Of a stretch of 64,000 bases of DNA, positions 1-9,114 are shown piece by piece (within the stretch, counting starts at the first letter, position 1; every line of letters starts with the position of its first letter). This DNA is from Frondihabitans sp. PhB188 (GTDB taxonomy: Bacteria > Actinomycetota > Actinomycetes > Actinomycetales > Microbacteriaceae), in NCBI RefSeq assembly GCF_003752365.1, contig NZ_RJUO01000001.1, forward strand, positions 186,001-250,000, read 5' to 3'. The notes beneath the pieces are model-generated. The model was not told the DNA's origin. It saw only the letters and a program-made list of their open reading frames with translations, and searched no databases. Position numbers and translations under genes: made by a program.

Positions 1-205
1 CGCCGGCGAGCGCCTCGCCCAGGCTCTCGGCGACGAAGGGGGAGGGTGCGCCGGCGGCGGAGAGCTCGTCGGCGAGCGCCGTCGCGGCGGGCAGCACGGA
101 GTCGACGGCGGCCGTGACGACGAAGCCGTCGTGCGCGGTCAGGACGGCTGCGTGGTGGCGTCCGATGACGCCGCAGCCGACGATGGCTGCTTTGATCGTG
201 CTCAT
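1..205 (-). CDS. Gfo/Idh/MocA-family oxidoreductase, N-terminal part (cut by window edge)
   Basis: Only the first 68 residues are inside the window; the rest lies beyond base 1. They read MSTIKAAIVGCGVIGRHHAA, a typical Rossmann NAD(P)-binding start with the G-C-G-V-I-G dinucleotide loop. Members of this family oxidise or reduce sugars, inositols and sugar acids with NAD(P). The ATG overlaps the stop of the upstream isomerase gene in an ATGA, so it is the last visible gene of the binding-protein/permease operon and is probably translationally coupled. The context suggests a cytoplasmic step in catabolism of the imported sugar or sugar acid. Substrate cannot be inferred from this fragment. Confidence 0.85.
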   Translation of the reverse strand, partial: MSTIKAAIVGCGVIGRHHAAVLTAHDGFVVTAAVDSVLPAATALADELSAAGAPSPFVAESLGEALAG

Positions 206-1053
206 GCTGTGGTGACTCCGATTCGGTCGGTGAGGAGGGCGAAGGCGCGGGCGGCGCGCCCGAACTCGGCGGGGCCCGAGAAGCCGCCGAGGGCGTTGGT
301 GTCGGCGAGGTGGGGCTCGAGCGAGGCGAAGCCGTCGTACCCGCGGTCGCGCAGGGCGATGACGGTCTCGAGAAGCTCCCCGTCGCCCTCTCCCGCAGGA
401 ACGACCTGACCGGTTGCCATGACGGCGTCCTTCACCTGGAGGTAGTCCACCCACTCGTGGAGCAGCGGCCACGCCTCCGTGAACGGCTTGACGCCGCACT
501 GCACGAAGTTCGCGTTGTCCCAGGCGAGCCGCAGCGCGGGGGAGTCGACCGTCGTCACGATGTCGAGAACGCGGCGGGGGATGTCGCCGAAGATCTCCTT
601 CTCGTTCTCATGCAGCAGGATCACGCCCTCCCGCTCGGCGACCTCGGCGAGAGCGCGCATCCGCGCCATCACCTCGTCGCGGATCTCGTCGGGGTCCTGG
701 CCCTCGGCCGGGTAGAACGAGAAGATCCGCACGTAGCGGGCGCCGAGGGCGTGGGCGGCGCGGATGGCCCGGCCCAGCCTCTCGACCTCGTGCTCGACGG
801 GCAGCGACACCGGCACCTTGCCGACGGGGGAGGCGATGGCCGAGACGCTCATGCCGCGGTGCTCGAGCACCGACGCCAGCTCGGCGAGCTGCTCGGCGGT
901 GAAGTCGACGACGTTGGTGCCCCAGGCGCCGCGCACCTCGATGTGACGGGCGCCGAGCGAGCCGAGCACGGCCGCCTGAACGCCCGGGTCGGCGTCGATC
1001 TCGTCGCCGAACCCCGAGAGGGTCCAGGTGAGTGTCGAGGTTGCTGTGGTCAT
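202..1053 (-). CDS. sugar phosphate isomerase/epimerase family protein (AP-endonuclease-2 TIM barrel)
   Basis: Protein of 283 residues beginning MTTATSTLTWTLSGFGDEID. The pattern is that of xylose-isomerase-like TIM barrels: an early 'SGFGDEI' strand, 'HIEVRGAWG', a metal-ligand region 'LLHENEKEIFGD' and 'AWDNANFVQCG', and a late 'VDYLQVKDAV' strand. Such proteins isomerise or epimerise free sugars, sugar acids or inosose derivatives with a divalent metal. It overlaps the upstream permease by 4 nt and the downstream dehydrogenase by 4 nt (ATGA), so the operon is tightly coupled. I infer that it works with the dehydrogenase on the imported substrate. The exact reaction is not deducible. Confidence 0.8.
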   Translation of the reverse strand: MTTATSTLTWTLSGFGDEIDADPGVQAAVLGSLGARHIEVRGAWGTNVVDFTAEQLAELASVLEHRGMSVSAIASPVGKVPVSLPVEHEVERLGRAIRAAHALGARYVRIFSFYPAEGQDPDEIRDEVMARMRALAEVAEREGVILLHENEKEIFGDIPRRVLDIVTTVDSPALRLAWDNANFVQCGVKPFTEAWPLLHEWVDYLQVKDAVMATGQVVPAGEGDGELLETVIALRDRGYDGFASLEPHLADTNALGGFSGPAEFGRAARAFALLTDRIGVTTA

Positions 1054-1964
1054 TTGACGCCTCCTGCGGTCAGGCCACCGACGAGGTAGCGCTGGAAGAT
1101 GAGATAGAGCACGACGACGGGCAGGGCGCACACGAGCGCGGCCGCCATCATCTGGCCGTAGACGGGGATGGCCCCGCCCTCCTGCGTGGCCCCGAACACC
1201 TGGAGCGCGACCGCGGCCGTGCGGCTGTCCGGGTTGGTCATGATCGAGGCGAACAGCACGTCGTTCCAGCCGAGCAGGAACGCGAAGATGCCCGACACCA
1301 CGATCCCGGGCCACGACAGCGGCACCACGATGCGGGTGAGGATCCGCCACGACGACGCCCCGTCGATGCGGGCGGCCTCCTCGAGCTCGCGGGGGAGCCC
1401 GCGCAGATAGGTCACCATGACCCAGGTGGAGAACGGCAGGGCGAAGGTCAGGTACGTGATGAACAGGCCCCACCGGGTGCCGATCACCTGGACCCCCGTG
1501 ACCGTGGCGAAGCTGGAGAACAGCACGAACACCGGCAGGAGCAGAAGCGTCCCCGGGATCGACTGCAGCGCCAGGAGACCGCGGAGGAAGGTCAGGCGGC
1601 CGCGGAACTGGAACCGCACCAGCACGTACGCTGTCGCGACGGCGAGGAACGCGCAGACGAGGGCGACGCCGCCGGCGACGATCACGCTGTTGGCGAGGCC
1701 CCGGCCCAGGGCGACGGTCGTCCAGATCTTCGAGTAGTTCTCCATCGTGAACGCGGTCGGCCAGAAGTCGCCGCGCGCCACCGCGATGTCGGAGTTCACC
1801 GACGCCAGGAGGATGTACACGACGGGGATCAGCACGAACGCGAGGAGCACCGCGAGGATCACGACGAGGAGGGGGCGGGGGAGGAGGCGCATGATCTGCG
1901 CCTGCTGCGACCGGGAGCGGCGAGTTCCTGCGCCCGTGCTCTTCAGGGGGGTGACGGCGCTCAC
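1050..1964 (-). CDS. carbohydrate ABC transporter permease, MalG type
   Basis: Protein of 304 residues with about six membrane segments, starting at about residue 31 (LLVVILAVLLAFVLIPVVYI). It carries the EAA loop characteristic of binding-protein-dependent permeases: 'ELEEAARIDGASSWRILTRI' followed by 'VPLSWPG'. MalG-type permeases form a heterodimer with a MalF-type partner in the membrane. I place the start at the GTG that overlaps the stop of the upstream permease (GTGA). A later in-frame ATG at about residue 25 is possible. No ATPase gene is present in the operon, so a shared MsiK-type ATPase encoded elsewhere probably energises transport. Confidence 0.9.
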   Translation of the reverse strand: MSAVTPLKSTGAGTRRSRSQQAQIMRLLPRPLLVVILAVLLAFVLIPVVYILLASVNSDIAVARGDFWPTAFTMENYSKIWTTVALGRGLANSVIVAGGVALVCAFLAVATAYVLVRFQFRGRLTFLRGLLALQSIPGTLLLLPVFVLFSSFATVTGVQVIGTRWGLFITYLTFALPFSTWVMVTYLRGLPRELEEAARIDGASSWRILTRIVVPLSWPGIVVSGIFAFLLGWNDVLFASIMTNPDSRTAAVALQVFGATQEGGAIPVYGQMMAAALVCALPVVVLYLIFQRYLVGGLTAGGVK

Positions 1965-2953
1965 TCGGCGGCCTCCGTCTCGGTCAGGACCTTCTCGTCG
2001 CCCGAGTCGAGACGCACGGCCCGCAGGTAGACGAACAGGGGGATGGCGACGATCACGAGCGACACGATCGCCATCGCGGCCGACAGCCCGAACCGGAAGC
2101 TCTGGAAGCTCGCGATGTAGGTCAGCACCGGCATCACCTGCACGTTCGACGGCGTCGGAACCCCGAACAGCACGAACGGCAGCGTGAAGTTGTTGATCGC
2201 GTGCAGGATCGAGATGATGATCGCCAGCGAGATCGGCCCCTTCAGGTACGGGAAGATCACGTAGCGCAGCTTCGCCCACCAGAGGGCGCCGTCGATCGCG
2301 GCCGCCTCGTGCACCTCGGTGTCGACGCTCTGCAGGCCCGACAGCGCGAGCAGGTAGATGAACGGCCACGACGACCAGATCGCCACGAACACCAGGGCCC
2401 AGTAGCTCTTCGGCCCGTTCAGCCACAGGCCGCCGTCGATTCCGAAGCCGCTCAGCACGTTGTTCGCGATACCCGAGGGCTGCAGGATCGTGCGCCACAC
2501 CGTCGCCACGACGAACGCGGGCAGCACGTACGGGATCAGGAAGATCGAGCGGATCACGGCCCGACCCCGGAACGCGTTCTGCGTCGCGATCGCCGCGGTG
2601 ACGCCGATCGGGAGCGTGACCGCCGTGACGATCAGCGCGAAGCTGGCGCTGATGCCGATCGACGACAGCAGCGGCGAGTCGGTCAGGGCCTCGACGAAGT
2701 TCTGCACCCCGATGAACGGGGCCGTGAGCCACGCGCGCAGCGTGTACTGGTCGAGGTCGAGGAGCGCGATGAACACGCCCAGCAGCAGCGGGACCACGAT
2801 GACCAGGCCCATGAGCACGCCGCCCGGGAGCAGCATCCACAGCGGACGCCCCCGGGTCGTGAGACCTCGTCGCCGGGGCGGCTTCGGCTGCGGCCGCAGG
2901 TCGCCGGTCGGCGCTGCGGCGCGCTCGCCGACGGTGGGAGTCGTCATGACCAT
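1961..2953 (-). CDS. carbohydrate ABC transporter permease, MalF type
   Basis: Protein of 330 residues with an N-terminal cytoplasmic stretch rich in Pro and Arg and about six membrane helices (first near 'LWMLLPGGVLMGLVIVVPLL'). The EAA-type loop reads 'EVHEAAAIDGALWWAKLRYV' and then 'FPYLKGP'. It pairs with the MalG-type permease encoded immediately downstream. The start chosen lies one base after the stop of the binding-protein gene; a second ATG six bases further in (MTTPTVGER) is an equally possible start. Order binding protein, MalF type, MalG type is the standard CUT1 arrangement for oligosaccharide or sugar-derivative uptake. Confidence 0.9.
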   Translation of the reverse strand: MVMTTPTVGERAAAPTGDLRPQPKPPRRRGLTTRGRPLWMLLPGGVLMGLVIVVPLLLGVFIALLDLDQYTLRAWLTAPFIGVQNFVEALTDSPLLSSIGISASFALIVTAVTLPIGVTAAIATQNAFRGRAVIRSIFLIPYVLPAFVVATVWRTILQPSGIANNVLSGFGIDGGLWLNGPKSYWALVFVAIWSSWPFIYLLALSGLQSVDTEVHEAAAIDGALWWAKLRYVIFPYLKGPISLAIIISILHAINNFTLPFVLFGVPTPSNVQVMPVLTYIASFQSFRFGLSAAMAIVSLVIVAIPLFVYLRAVRLDSGDEKVLTETEAAE

Positions 2954-2954
2954 C

Positions 2955-4298
2955 TCACTTCGTCCTCTTCAGCGATGACTCCGCGGCCTTCTGGGCCGTC
3001 TGGAGCTGCTTCTCGATCGCATCGTCCGAGATCGAGCCGCTCTTCAGTGCCGGGATGCTCTGCACGGTGATGTTGGTGATCGCCAGCTGCACGTCGCCCC
3101 AGGCTCCGGAGAACGGGGTGGCGACGGACTTGCCGGCGGCGGCGATCAGGGGAGCCAGCGTGCTGTCGTCCGTCTCGAGGGCGGTCGCGGCGGCCTGGTT
3201 CGTGGGGAGCTGGCCGAAGGTCGTGTAGAAGTCCTCCTGCTCCTTCTGCTCCGTGACCTGCTTGATGTAGGCGAAGGCGAGGTCCTGATTCGACGAGTAG
3301 TTCGCGACGACGAGGTTGTCGCCCGAGAGGATCGACGCGGCGTCCCTGCCATCGGCGGGACGCTCCGTGGCGCCCGGCGGGACGGTGGGCATGAGCGCGT
3401 ACGCGTAGTCGCCCTTGACTGCCGACTTGTCGAGCGTGTTCTTGCTGGTCGCTGTCGTCATCGGGAAGTACGCGGCCTTGCCCGAGGCGAAGGCGGCGAG
3501 CGCCTGCGCGTTGTTCCAGCCGACGGACGCCGGGTCGACGACCCTGTCGGAGGTCACCCAGCCGAAGTAGGCCTTGTAGGCGTCGCGCATGGCCGGGCTG
3601 TCGATGGTGGCGGTCTTGCCGTCGACGATCGGGTTGCCCGCCTGGTTGGCCATCGCCCACACGAACTTCCAGACGTCGAAGCCGTCGGCGTAGCCCGCCG
3701 CGATGCCGTAGGTGTCGCCCTTCGTCAGGGCCTTGGCCTGCTCGGCGAACTCATCCCACGTCGTCGCCGGCTTCTCGATGCCAGCGGCCTTCAGCAGCTT
3801 CGTGTTGTAGGCCATCACGAACGGGCGGCTGGCGAACGGCACGCCGATCTCGTCGCCCTTCGAGGGGCCCGAGATACCGAGGCTCGCCTGCACGAACCTG
3901 TCGCGCCCGCCGACCTTCTTCCAGTCGTCGTCGCTCAGCTTCACGAACGCGCCGGTCGAGTACGCGGTCGGCGTGAAGGTCGTGCCGATGCTGTAGACGT
4001 CGGGGCCCTGGCCCGACACGACCGAGGTCTGGATCTTCGTGAGCTCCTCGTTGGCCGAGGCGTAGGTGTCGTACTTGAGGGTGGCGCCGGTGTCCTTCTT
4101 GAACCGGGCGGCCTGATTCTGCTGCCATTGCTTCTGCTCGGCGGGGTAGAGGGTGTCGACGCCCGTCAGGATGTTAAGCGTCTTGCCGGCGCCGCTCACG
4201 GATCCGTCGCCGGACGACCCGGAACTGGAGCAGCCCTGCAGGGCGAGGGCGAGCGCTGCCATGGCGGCGACGGTCGCGGCGATCGTGCGAGCTTTCAT
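2955..4298 (-). CDS. family 1 extracellular solute-binding lipoprotein (carbohydrate ABC transporter)
   Basis: Protein of 447 residues. The N terminus MKARTIAATVAAMAALALAL is followed by QGCSSS, a lipoprotein signal peptide with a lipobox-like L-Q-G-C, so the mature protein should be anchored outside the membrane. The body has family 1 binding-protein features ('GQGPDVYSIGTTFTPTAYS', 'GVPFASRPFVMAYNTKLL', 'ASGKAAYFPM'). I chose the start at 4298 because AAGGAGGAAACCG directly precedes this ATG; an earlier in-frame start exists but has no such site. It captures the substrate for the two permeases encoded after it. The LacI operator upstream probably controls the operon. Ligand unknown; the nearby uronate isomerase makes a uronic-acid-containing sugar plausible. 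Confidence 0.92.
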   Translation of the reverse strand: MKARTIAATVAAMAALALALQGCSSSGSSGDGSVSGAGKTLNILTGVDTLYPAEQKQWQQNQAARFKKDTGATLKYDTYASANEELTKIQTSVVSGQGPDVYSIGTTFTPTAYSTGAFVKLSDDDWKKVGGRDRFVQASLGISGPSKGDEIGVPFASRPFVMAYNTKLLKAAGIEKPATTWDEFAEQAKALTKGDTYGIAAGYADGFDVWKFVWAMANQAGNPIVDGKTATIDSPAMRDAYKAYFGWVTSDRVVDPASVGWNNAQALAAFASGKAAYFPMTTATSKNTLDKSAVKGDYAYALMPTVPPGATERPADGRDAASILSGDNLVVANYSSNQDLAFAYIKQVTEQKEQEDFYTTFGQLPTNQAAATALETDDSTLAPLIAAAGKSVATPFSGAWGDVQLAITNITVQSIPALKSGSISDDAIEKQLQTAQKAAESSLKRTK

Positions 4299-4384
4299 CG
4301 GTTTCCTCCTTGAAACGGTGAGTGGCGTCAAGCGGCGATGCGTGGTGACCGCGTCCGTCGTCGACTGCCCCGACCCTAGGAGGA

Positions 4385-4422
4385 TGGCAAATTAGAGACA
4401 ATTATTTGCCACTAATTTGCCA
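4385..4422. promoter_or_regulatory. probable LacI-family operator between transporter operon and regulator
   Basis: A perfect 11-bp inverted repeat, TGGCAAATTAG (4385-4395) and CTAATTTGCCA (4412-4422), flanks a 16-bp spacer. A further half-site ATTTGCCA lies inside the spacer at 4404-4411. More TTGCC(AC) half-sites follow at about 10-bp steps up to 4442, just before the regulator ATG. The site sits in the AT-rich divergent region, where a LacI regulator would control both its own gene and the uptake operon. Binding is inferred. Confidence 0.65.
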
Positions 4423-4442
4423 CGATTGCCTATCGTTGCCAC

Positions 4443-5468
4443 ATGATGGATCGCATGACCGATCCCTCCCGCCGGAAGGCCGCGACGATCACCGACGTCG
4501 CCGAGATGATCGGCGTCGCGCCGTCGACCGTGTCGCGCGCCCTGTCGACGCCCGAGCGGGTGGGCGACGCCACTCGCGCCCGGGTCGAGCGCGCGGCGGC
4601 CGAGATCGGCTATGTGCCGTCGAGGTCCGGTCGTTCGGGCCGCCAGGTCCGTTCGCGGGCCGTCGCGGTGCTCGTGGCCGACATCACCAACCCGTTCTAC
4701 TTCGACATCATCCGCGGCACGCAGCAGCAGCTGAAGGCGGCGGGCTACACGCAGCTGCTCGTCGACACGGAGGAGTCGGGCGAGCTCGAGGCCGCCACCC
4801 TGATGTCTCTGCGGTCCAGCGCCGAGGGCGCCATCCTGACCGCCTCCCGGCTGCCCGATGCCGACCTCGCCGAGTTCGCGCGCCGGATTCCGCTCGTCGC
4901 CATCAACCGCAGGCCGGAGGGTGTGGCCAACGTCCTGATCGACACCCCGGGCGGCGTCGAGCAGGCCCTCGAGCACCTCTACTCGCTCGGCCACCGTGAC
5001 ATCGTCTACGTGTCGGGTCCGGTGACGTCGTGGTCGAACGAGCGCCGCTGGAAGTCGCTCGAGCGCGCCGCCGATCGCTTCGGGATCTCGCCTCGCCGCG
5101 TCGGCCCCTTCACGCCGACGACCGCCGCCGGCGTGGTCGCGGCCGATGTCTCGCTGAACTCGGGTGCCACCGCCTGCATCGTCTTCAACGACCTCATCGC
5201 GATCGGCATGCTGCAGCGGCTCCGCGAGCGCGGCGTGTCGGTGCCCGACGACCTCAGCATCGTCGGCTGCGACGACATCTTCGGCGCCGACTTCTGCAAC
5301 CCTCCGCTCACGACACTCCACGCCCCCATCGAGCGCGCCGGCCGCGTGGCCGTCTCCATGCTGATGGCGAAGCTCGGCTCGGCCGACGGCACGGACCCCC
5401 AGCGCCAGTCGGTCGTGCTCCCCACGACGCTGACGGTCCGGTCGACGACCGGGCCCGCACCCCGCTGA
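4443..5468 (+). CDS. LacI-family transcriptional regulator
   Basis: Protein of 341 residues. The N-terminal helix-turn-helix reads 'ATITDVAEMIGVAPSTVSRA' with the hinge-type 'EIGYVPSRSGR', followed by a periplasmic-binding-protein-like effector domain ('VLVADITNPFYFDIIRGTQQ', 'DLSIVGCDDIFGADF', 'PPLTTLHAP'). It is divergent from the sugar uptake operon and 73 nt upstream of uronate isomerase, so it most likely represses uptake and catabolism until a sugar or sugar acid binds. The start is the first ATG; ATG at 4455 (MTDPSRR) is an alternative. Neither has a good ribosome binding site, so leaderless translation is possible. Confidence 0.92.
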   Translation: MMDRMTDPSRRKAATITDVAEMIGVAPSTVSRALSTPERVGDATRARVERAAAEIGYVPSRSGRSGRQVRSRAVAVLVADITNPFYFDIIRGTQQQLKAAGYTQLLVDTEESGELEAATLMSLRSSAEGAILTASRLPDADLAEFARRIPLVAINRRPEGVANVLIDTPGGVEQALEHLYSLGHRDIVYVSGPVTSWSNERRWKSLERAADRFGISPRRVGPFTPTTAAGVVAADVSLNSGATACIVFNDLIAIGMLQRLRERGVSVPDDLSIVGCDDIFGADFCNPPLTTLHAPIERAGRVAVSMLMAKLGSADGTDPQRQSVVLPTTLTVRSTTGPAPR

Positions 5469-5522
5469 GCCCTCTCCACTGAGCCCTCTTTACCGAGCCC
5501 TCTCCACCGAACCCGCTTCGCT
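5467..5522 (+). repeat. 14-bp tandem repeat after the lacI-type gene
   Basis: Three clear copies of GAGCCCTCTCCACT-like sequence start at 5467, 5481 and 5495, and a degenerate fourth starts at 5509. The first copy overlaps the stop codon of the regulator gene. The repeats fill most of the gap before uxaC and end just before its ribosome binding site (GAAAGG). No function is evident. Confidence 0.7.
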
Positions 5523-5541
5523 GATCACGAAAGGCACGACG

Positions 5542-6978
5542 ATGACGTCCACCTCCATCGGGCGGCTCCTCGCCCCGCACCCCGACCGCCTGCTCCCGGC
5601 CGACCCCGCGACCCTGCGCATCGCGCGCGACCTGTACGAGTCGGTCGCCCGGATGCCGATCCTGTCGCCCCACGGCCACGTCGACGCGCAGCTGCTCGTC
5701 GACGACCTGCCGTTCGGCGACCCGGCGGAGCTGCTGATCACCCCCGACCACTACGTCCTGCGCCTGCTGCACGCGTCCGGGGTGCCGCTCGAGGCGCTCG
5801 GCGTCGAGCCGGTCGACGGGTCGGGCCGGGCGGCGCCCGGCCGCGAGGTGTGGCGAGCCCTCGCCGAGCACTGGGACGTCTTCCTCGGCACACCCGTCCG
5901 CTACTGGTTCGAGACCGAGCTGCACGACGTCTTCGGTCTCGACGAGCATCCGTCGGCAGAGAACGCGGACAGCCAGTACGACCATCTCGTGTCGCGGCTC
6001 GCCGCTGGCGACATGCGGCCGCGTGCCCTCTTCGACGCGTTCCGCATCGAGGTCCTCGCGACCACCGACGACCCGGCCTCGTCGCTCTCGGCGCACGCCG
6101 CGCTCCGCGACGATCCGACGTTCACCGGGCGCGTGCTGCCGACGTTCCGCGCCGACTCGTACTTCGACCCGGCGCGGCCGGAGTGGGCGGCCTCGGTGGA
6201 GCGCCTCGCCGAGGTCAGCGGCATCGACACCTCGACGCACCGGGGGCTTCTCGACGCCCTGAGGTCGCGCCGCGAGCACTTCATCCGGCACGGCGCGACC
6301 GCCACCGACACCGGCGTGCCCGACGCGTCGTCCGAACCGCTCGACCCGGCCGACGCCGAGCGCGTGCATGCACTCGCCCTGCGCGGCCTGGCGACACCCG
6401 ACGACGCCGTCGCCTACCGCCGCACCATGCTCTTCCAGAGCGCCGCGATGTCGGCCGACGACGGCCTGGTCATGCAGCTCCACCCCGGCGTGCTCCGCAA
6501 CCACCACCGTCCGTCGCTCGACCGCTTCGGGCCCGACCGCGGGCACGACCTGCCCGACGTCGCCGGCACGTACACGCGCCCGCTAAGGCCGATCCTCGAG
6601 GCGTTCGGCACGCACCCGACGTTCCGGCTAGTGCTCTTCACCGTCGACGAGACGGCCTTCTCGAGCGAGATCGCGCCGCTCGCCGGCTTCTACCCCTCGG
6701 TCTTCGCGGGCGCTCCCTGGTGGTTCATTGACACCCCGGCGGCCATCCGCCGCTACCGCGAGGCCGTCACCGACAGCGTCGGCTTCACGAAGACCTCCGG
6801 CTTCATCGACGACACGCGCGCGTTCTGCTCGATACCGGCCCGCCACGACATGTCGCGGAGGGTCGACGCCGGCTACCTGGCGTCGCTCGTCGTCACCCAT
6901 CAGATGAGCGAGGACGACGCCCTCCGCGTCGCGCGCGACCTCGTCGACACGATCCCGCGCGCGACCTTCCGCCTCTGA
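5542..6978 (+). CDS. uxaC: uronate isomerase (glucuronate/galacturonate isomerase)
   Basis: Protein of 478 residues, the usual length for UxaC, which converts D-glucuronate to D-fructuronate and D-galacturonate to D-tagaturonate at the start of uronate catabolism in the cytoplasm. The amidohydrolase-like metal motif His-x-His appears in 'MPILSPHGHVDAQLL'. Other family segments are 'DHYVLRLLHASGV', 'WFETELHDVFGL', 'LPTFRADSYFDP', 'GLVMQLHPGVLRNHH' and the C-terminal 'GFTKTSGFIDDTRAF'. A GAAAGG ribosome binding site precedes the ATG. It follows the LacI gene on the same strand and defines the locus as uronate-related. The dehydrogenase and dehydratase steps (UxaB/UxuB, UxaA/UxuA) are not visible here. 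Confidence 0.93.
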   Translation: MTSTSIGRLLAPHPDRLLPADPATLRIARDLYESVARMPILSPHGHVDAQLLVDDLPFGDPAELLITPDHYVLRLLHASGVPLEALGVEPVDGSGRAAPGREVWRALAEHWDVFLGTPVRYWFETELHDVFGLDEHPSAENADSQYDHLVSRLAAGDMRPRALFDAFRIEVLATTDDPASSLSAHAALRDDPTFTGRVLPTFRADSYFDPARPEWAASVERLAEVSGIDTSTHRGLLDALRSRREHFIRHGATATDTGVPDASSEPLDPADAERVHALALRGLATPDDAVAYRRTMLFQSAAMSADDGLVMQLHPGVLRNHHRPSLDRFGPDRGHDLPDVAGTYTRPLRPILEAFGTHPTFRLVLFTVDETAFSSEIAPLAGFYPSVFAGAPWWFIDTPAAIRRYREAVTDSVGFTKTSGFIDDTRAFCSIPARHDMSRRVDAGYLASLVVTHQMSEDDALRVARDLVDTIPRATFRL

Positions 6979-7014
6979 CTCCGAGGGTTCCGACGGCTCG
7001 GGTCGCGCGCCCGT

Positions 7015-7026
7015 GTGAGCGCTCAC
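7015..7026. promoter_or_regulatory. 12-bp palindrome GTGAGCGCTCAC before aldo/keto reductase gene
   Basis: A perfect palindrome with a central CG pair, typical in shape of LacI-family operators, ends 55 bp before the start of the downstream reductase. The identical 12-mer occurs at 10112-10123, upstream of another aldo/keto reductase gene on the opposite strand. Sharing suggests one regulator for both genes (inference). Confidence 0.6.
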
Positions 7027-7081
7027 GGAGTACCGTCGCCCAGGGCGCACCGCCGCGCCCCACGACAGGAGCGACACTCGC

Positions 7082-8086
<1,005 letters not shown>

Positions 8087-8104
8087 ACCCCCTGCGGAGA
8101 CGTC

Positions 8105-8156
8105 AAAAGCCCCGATCGGGGGTTCTCGCAAGCGAGAACACCCGATCGGGGCTTTT
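8105..8156. terminator. strong bidirectional terminator between convergent reductase genes
   Basis: A 16-bp perfect inverted repeat, AAAAGCCCCGATCGGG (8105-8120) and its complement (8141-8156), encloses a second nested inverted repeat GTTCTCGC/GCGAGAAC. The A-run on one side and T-run on the other allow termination in both directions, matching the convergent genes. Confidence 0.92.
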
Positions 8157-8165
8157 CGAGGTGGC

Positions 8166-9050
8166 CTACGCCGAGACGGCGGCGGCTTCCAGACGCGCGA
8201 ACTCGTCGTCGCTCAGCTTGATCGACGCGGCGGTGACCGAGTCCATGATCGACTGCGGGCGGCTGGCTCCCGGGATCGGGATGACGACCTCCGACTTGCG
8301 CATCTCCCATGCCAGGCACACGACCTGAGGCGAGAGCCGGCGCGCGTTCGCGATCTCGGCGAACACGGCGTGGTTCGACCCGAGCGCGGACGCCCCCGTG
8401 ATGCCGCCGAGGGGCGACCACGGCAGGAAGGCGATGCTCATCTCGTCGCACAGCTCCAGTTCGGCCGTCGACGACAGGAACGCCGGGCTGAACTGGTTCT
8501 GCACCGACACGAGGCGGTCGTCGAGGATCGTGTTGGCCTCGCGGATCTGGTCGACGTCGGCGTTCGAGATGCCGGCCATCCGGATCACGCCCTCGTCGAG
8601 CAGCTCCACGAGCGCGCCGATCGAGTCCGCGAACGGCACCCTGGGGTCGGGCCGGTGAAACTGGTACAGCCCGATGGCGTCGACGCCGAGGCGCTTGGCG
8701 GACGCCTTGGCGGCCTCCTTCAGGTGGGCGGGGGAGCCGTCCTGATCCCAGCCTCCGTCGGTGCTGTGGATCCGCGTGTGGCCGCCCTTCGTGGCAACGA
8801 GCACGTCGTCCATGCTCCCGTGCCACGATTTCAGCGCCTCGGCGATGAGGATCTCGTTGTGCCCCTCGTCGTCGGGCTTGCCGCCGAGGCTGTAGGCGTC
8901 GGCCGTGTCGATGAGCGTCACGCCGGCCTCGAGGGCGGCGTGGATGGTGGCGATGGACCGCTTGCGGTCGGGCCGGCCCTCGATCGACATCGGCATGCCG
9001 CCGAGTCCGATCGCGCTGACGCTGACATCTCCGATGATGCGCTGTCTCAT
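8166..9050 (-). CDS. aldo/keto reductase
   Basis: Protein of 294 residues, starting MRQRIIGDVSVSAIGLGGMP. Catalytic tetrad residues can be read in 'LIDTADAYSLGG' (Asp, Tyr), 'DVLVATKGGHTR' (Lys) and 'IGLYQFHRPDP' (His). The C-terminal cofactor motif is 'VVIPIPGASRPQSI'. It lies 64 nt downstream of another aldo/keto reductase on the same strand and probably shares its transcript. It converges on the reductase at 7082-8086 across the terminator. The three reductases have different sequences and are not recent duplicates. Physiological substrate unknown; NADPH-linked reduction of a sugar or aldehyde is typical for the family. Confidence 0.9.
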   Translation of the reverse strand: MRQRIIGDVSVSAIGLGGMPMSIEGRPDRKRSIATIHAALEAGVTLIDTADAYSLGGKPDDEGHNEILIAEALKSWHGSMDDVLVATKGGHTRIHSTDGGWDQDGSPAHLKEAAKASAKRLGVDAIGLYQFHRPDPRVPFADSIGALVELLDEGVIRMAGISNADVDQIREANTILDDRLVSVQNQFSPAFLSSTAELELCDEMSIAFLPWSPLGGITGASALGSNHAVFAEIANARRLSPQVVCLAWEMRKSEVVIPIPGASRPQSIMDSVTAASIKLSDDEFARLEAAAVSA

Positions 9051-9114
9051 GAATGGTCTCTCTCGTTGTCGTAGGGGTTGCAGGAGCCAGCTCCCGCCGT
9101 CGGGTGCTGCGTTC

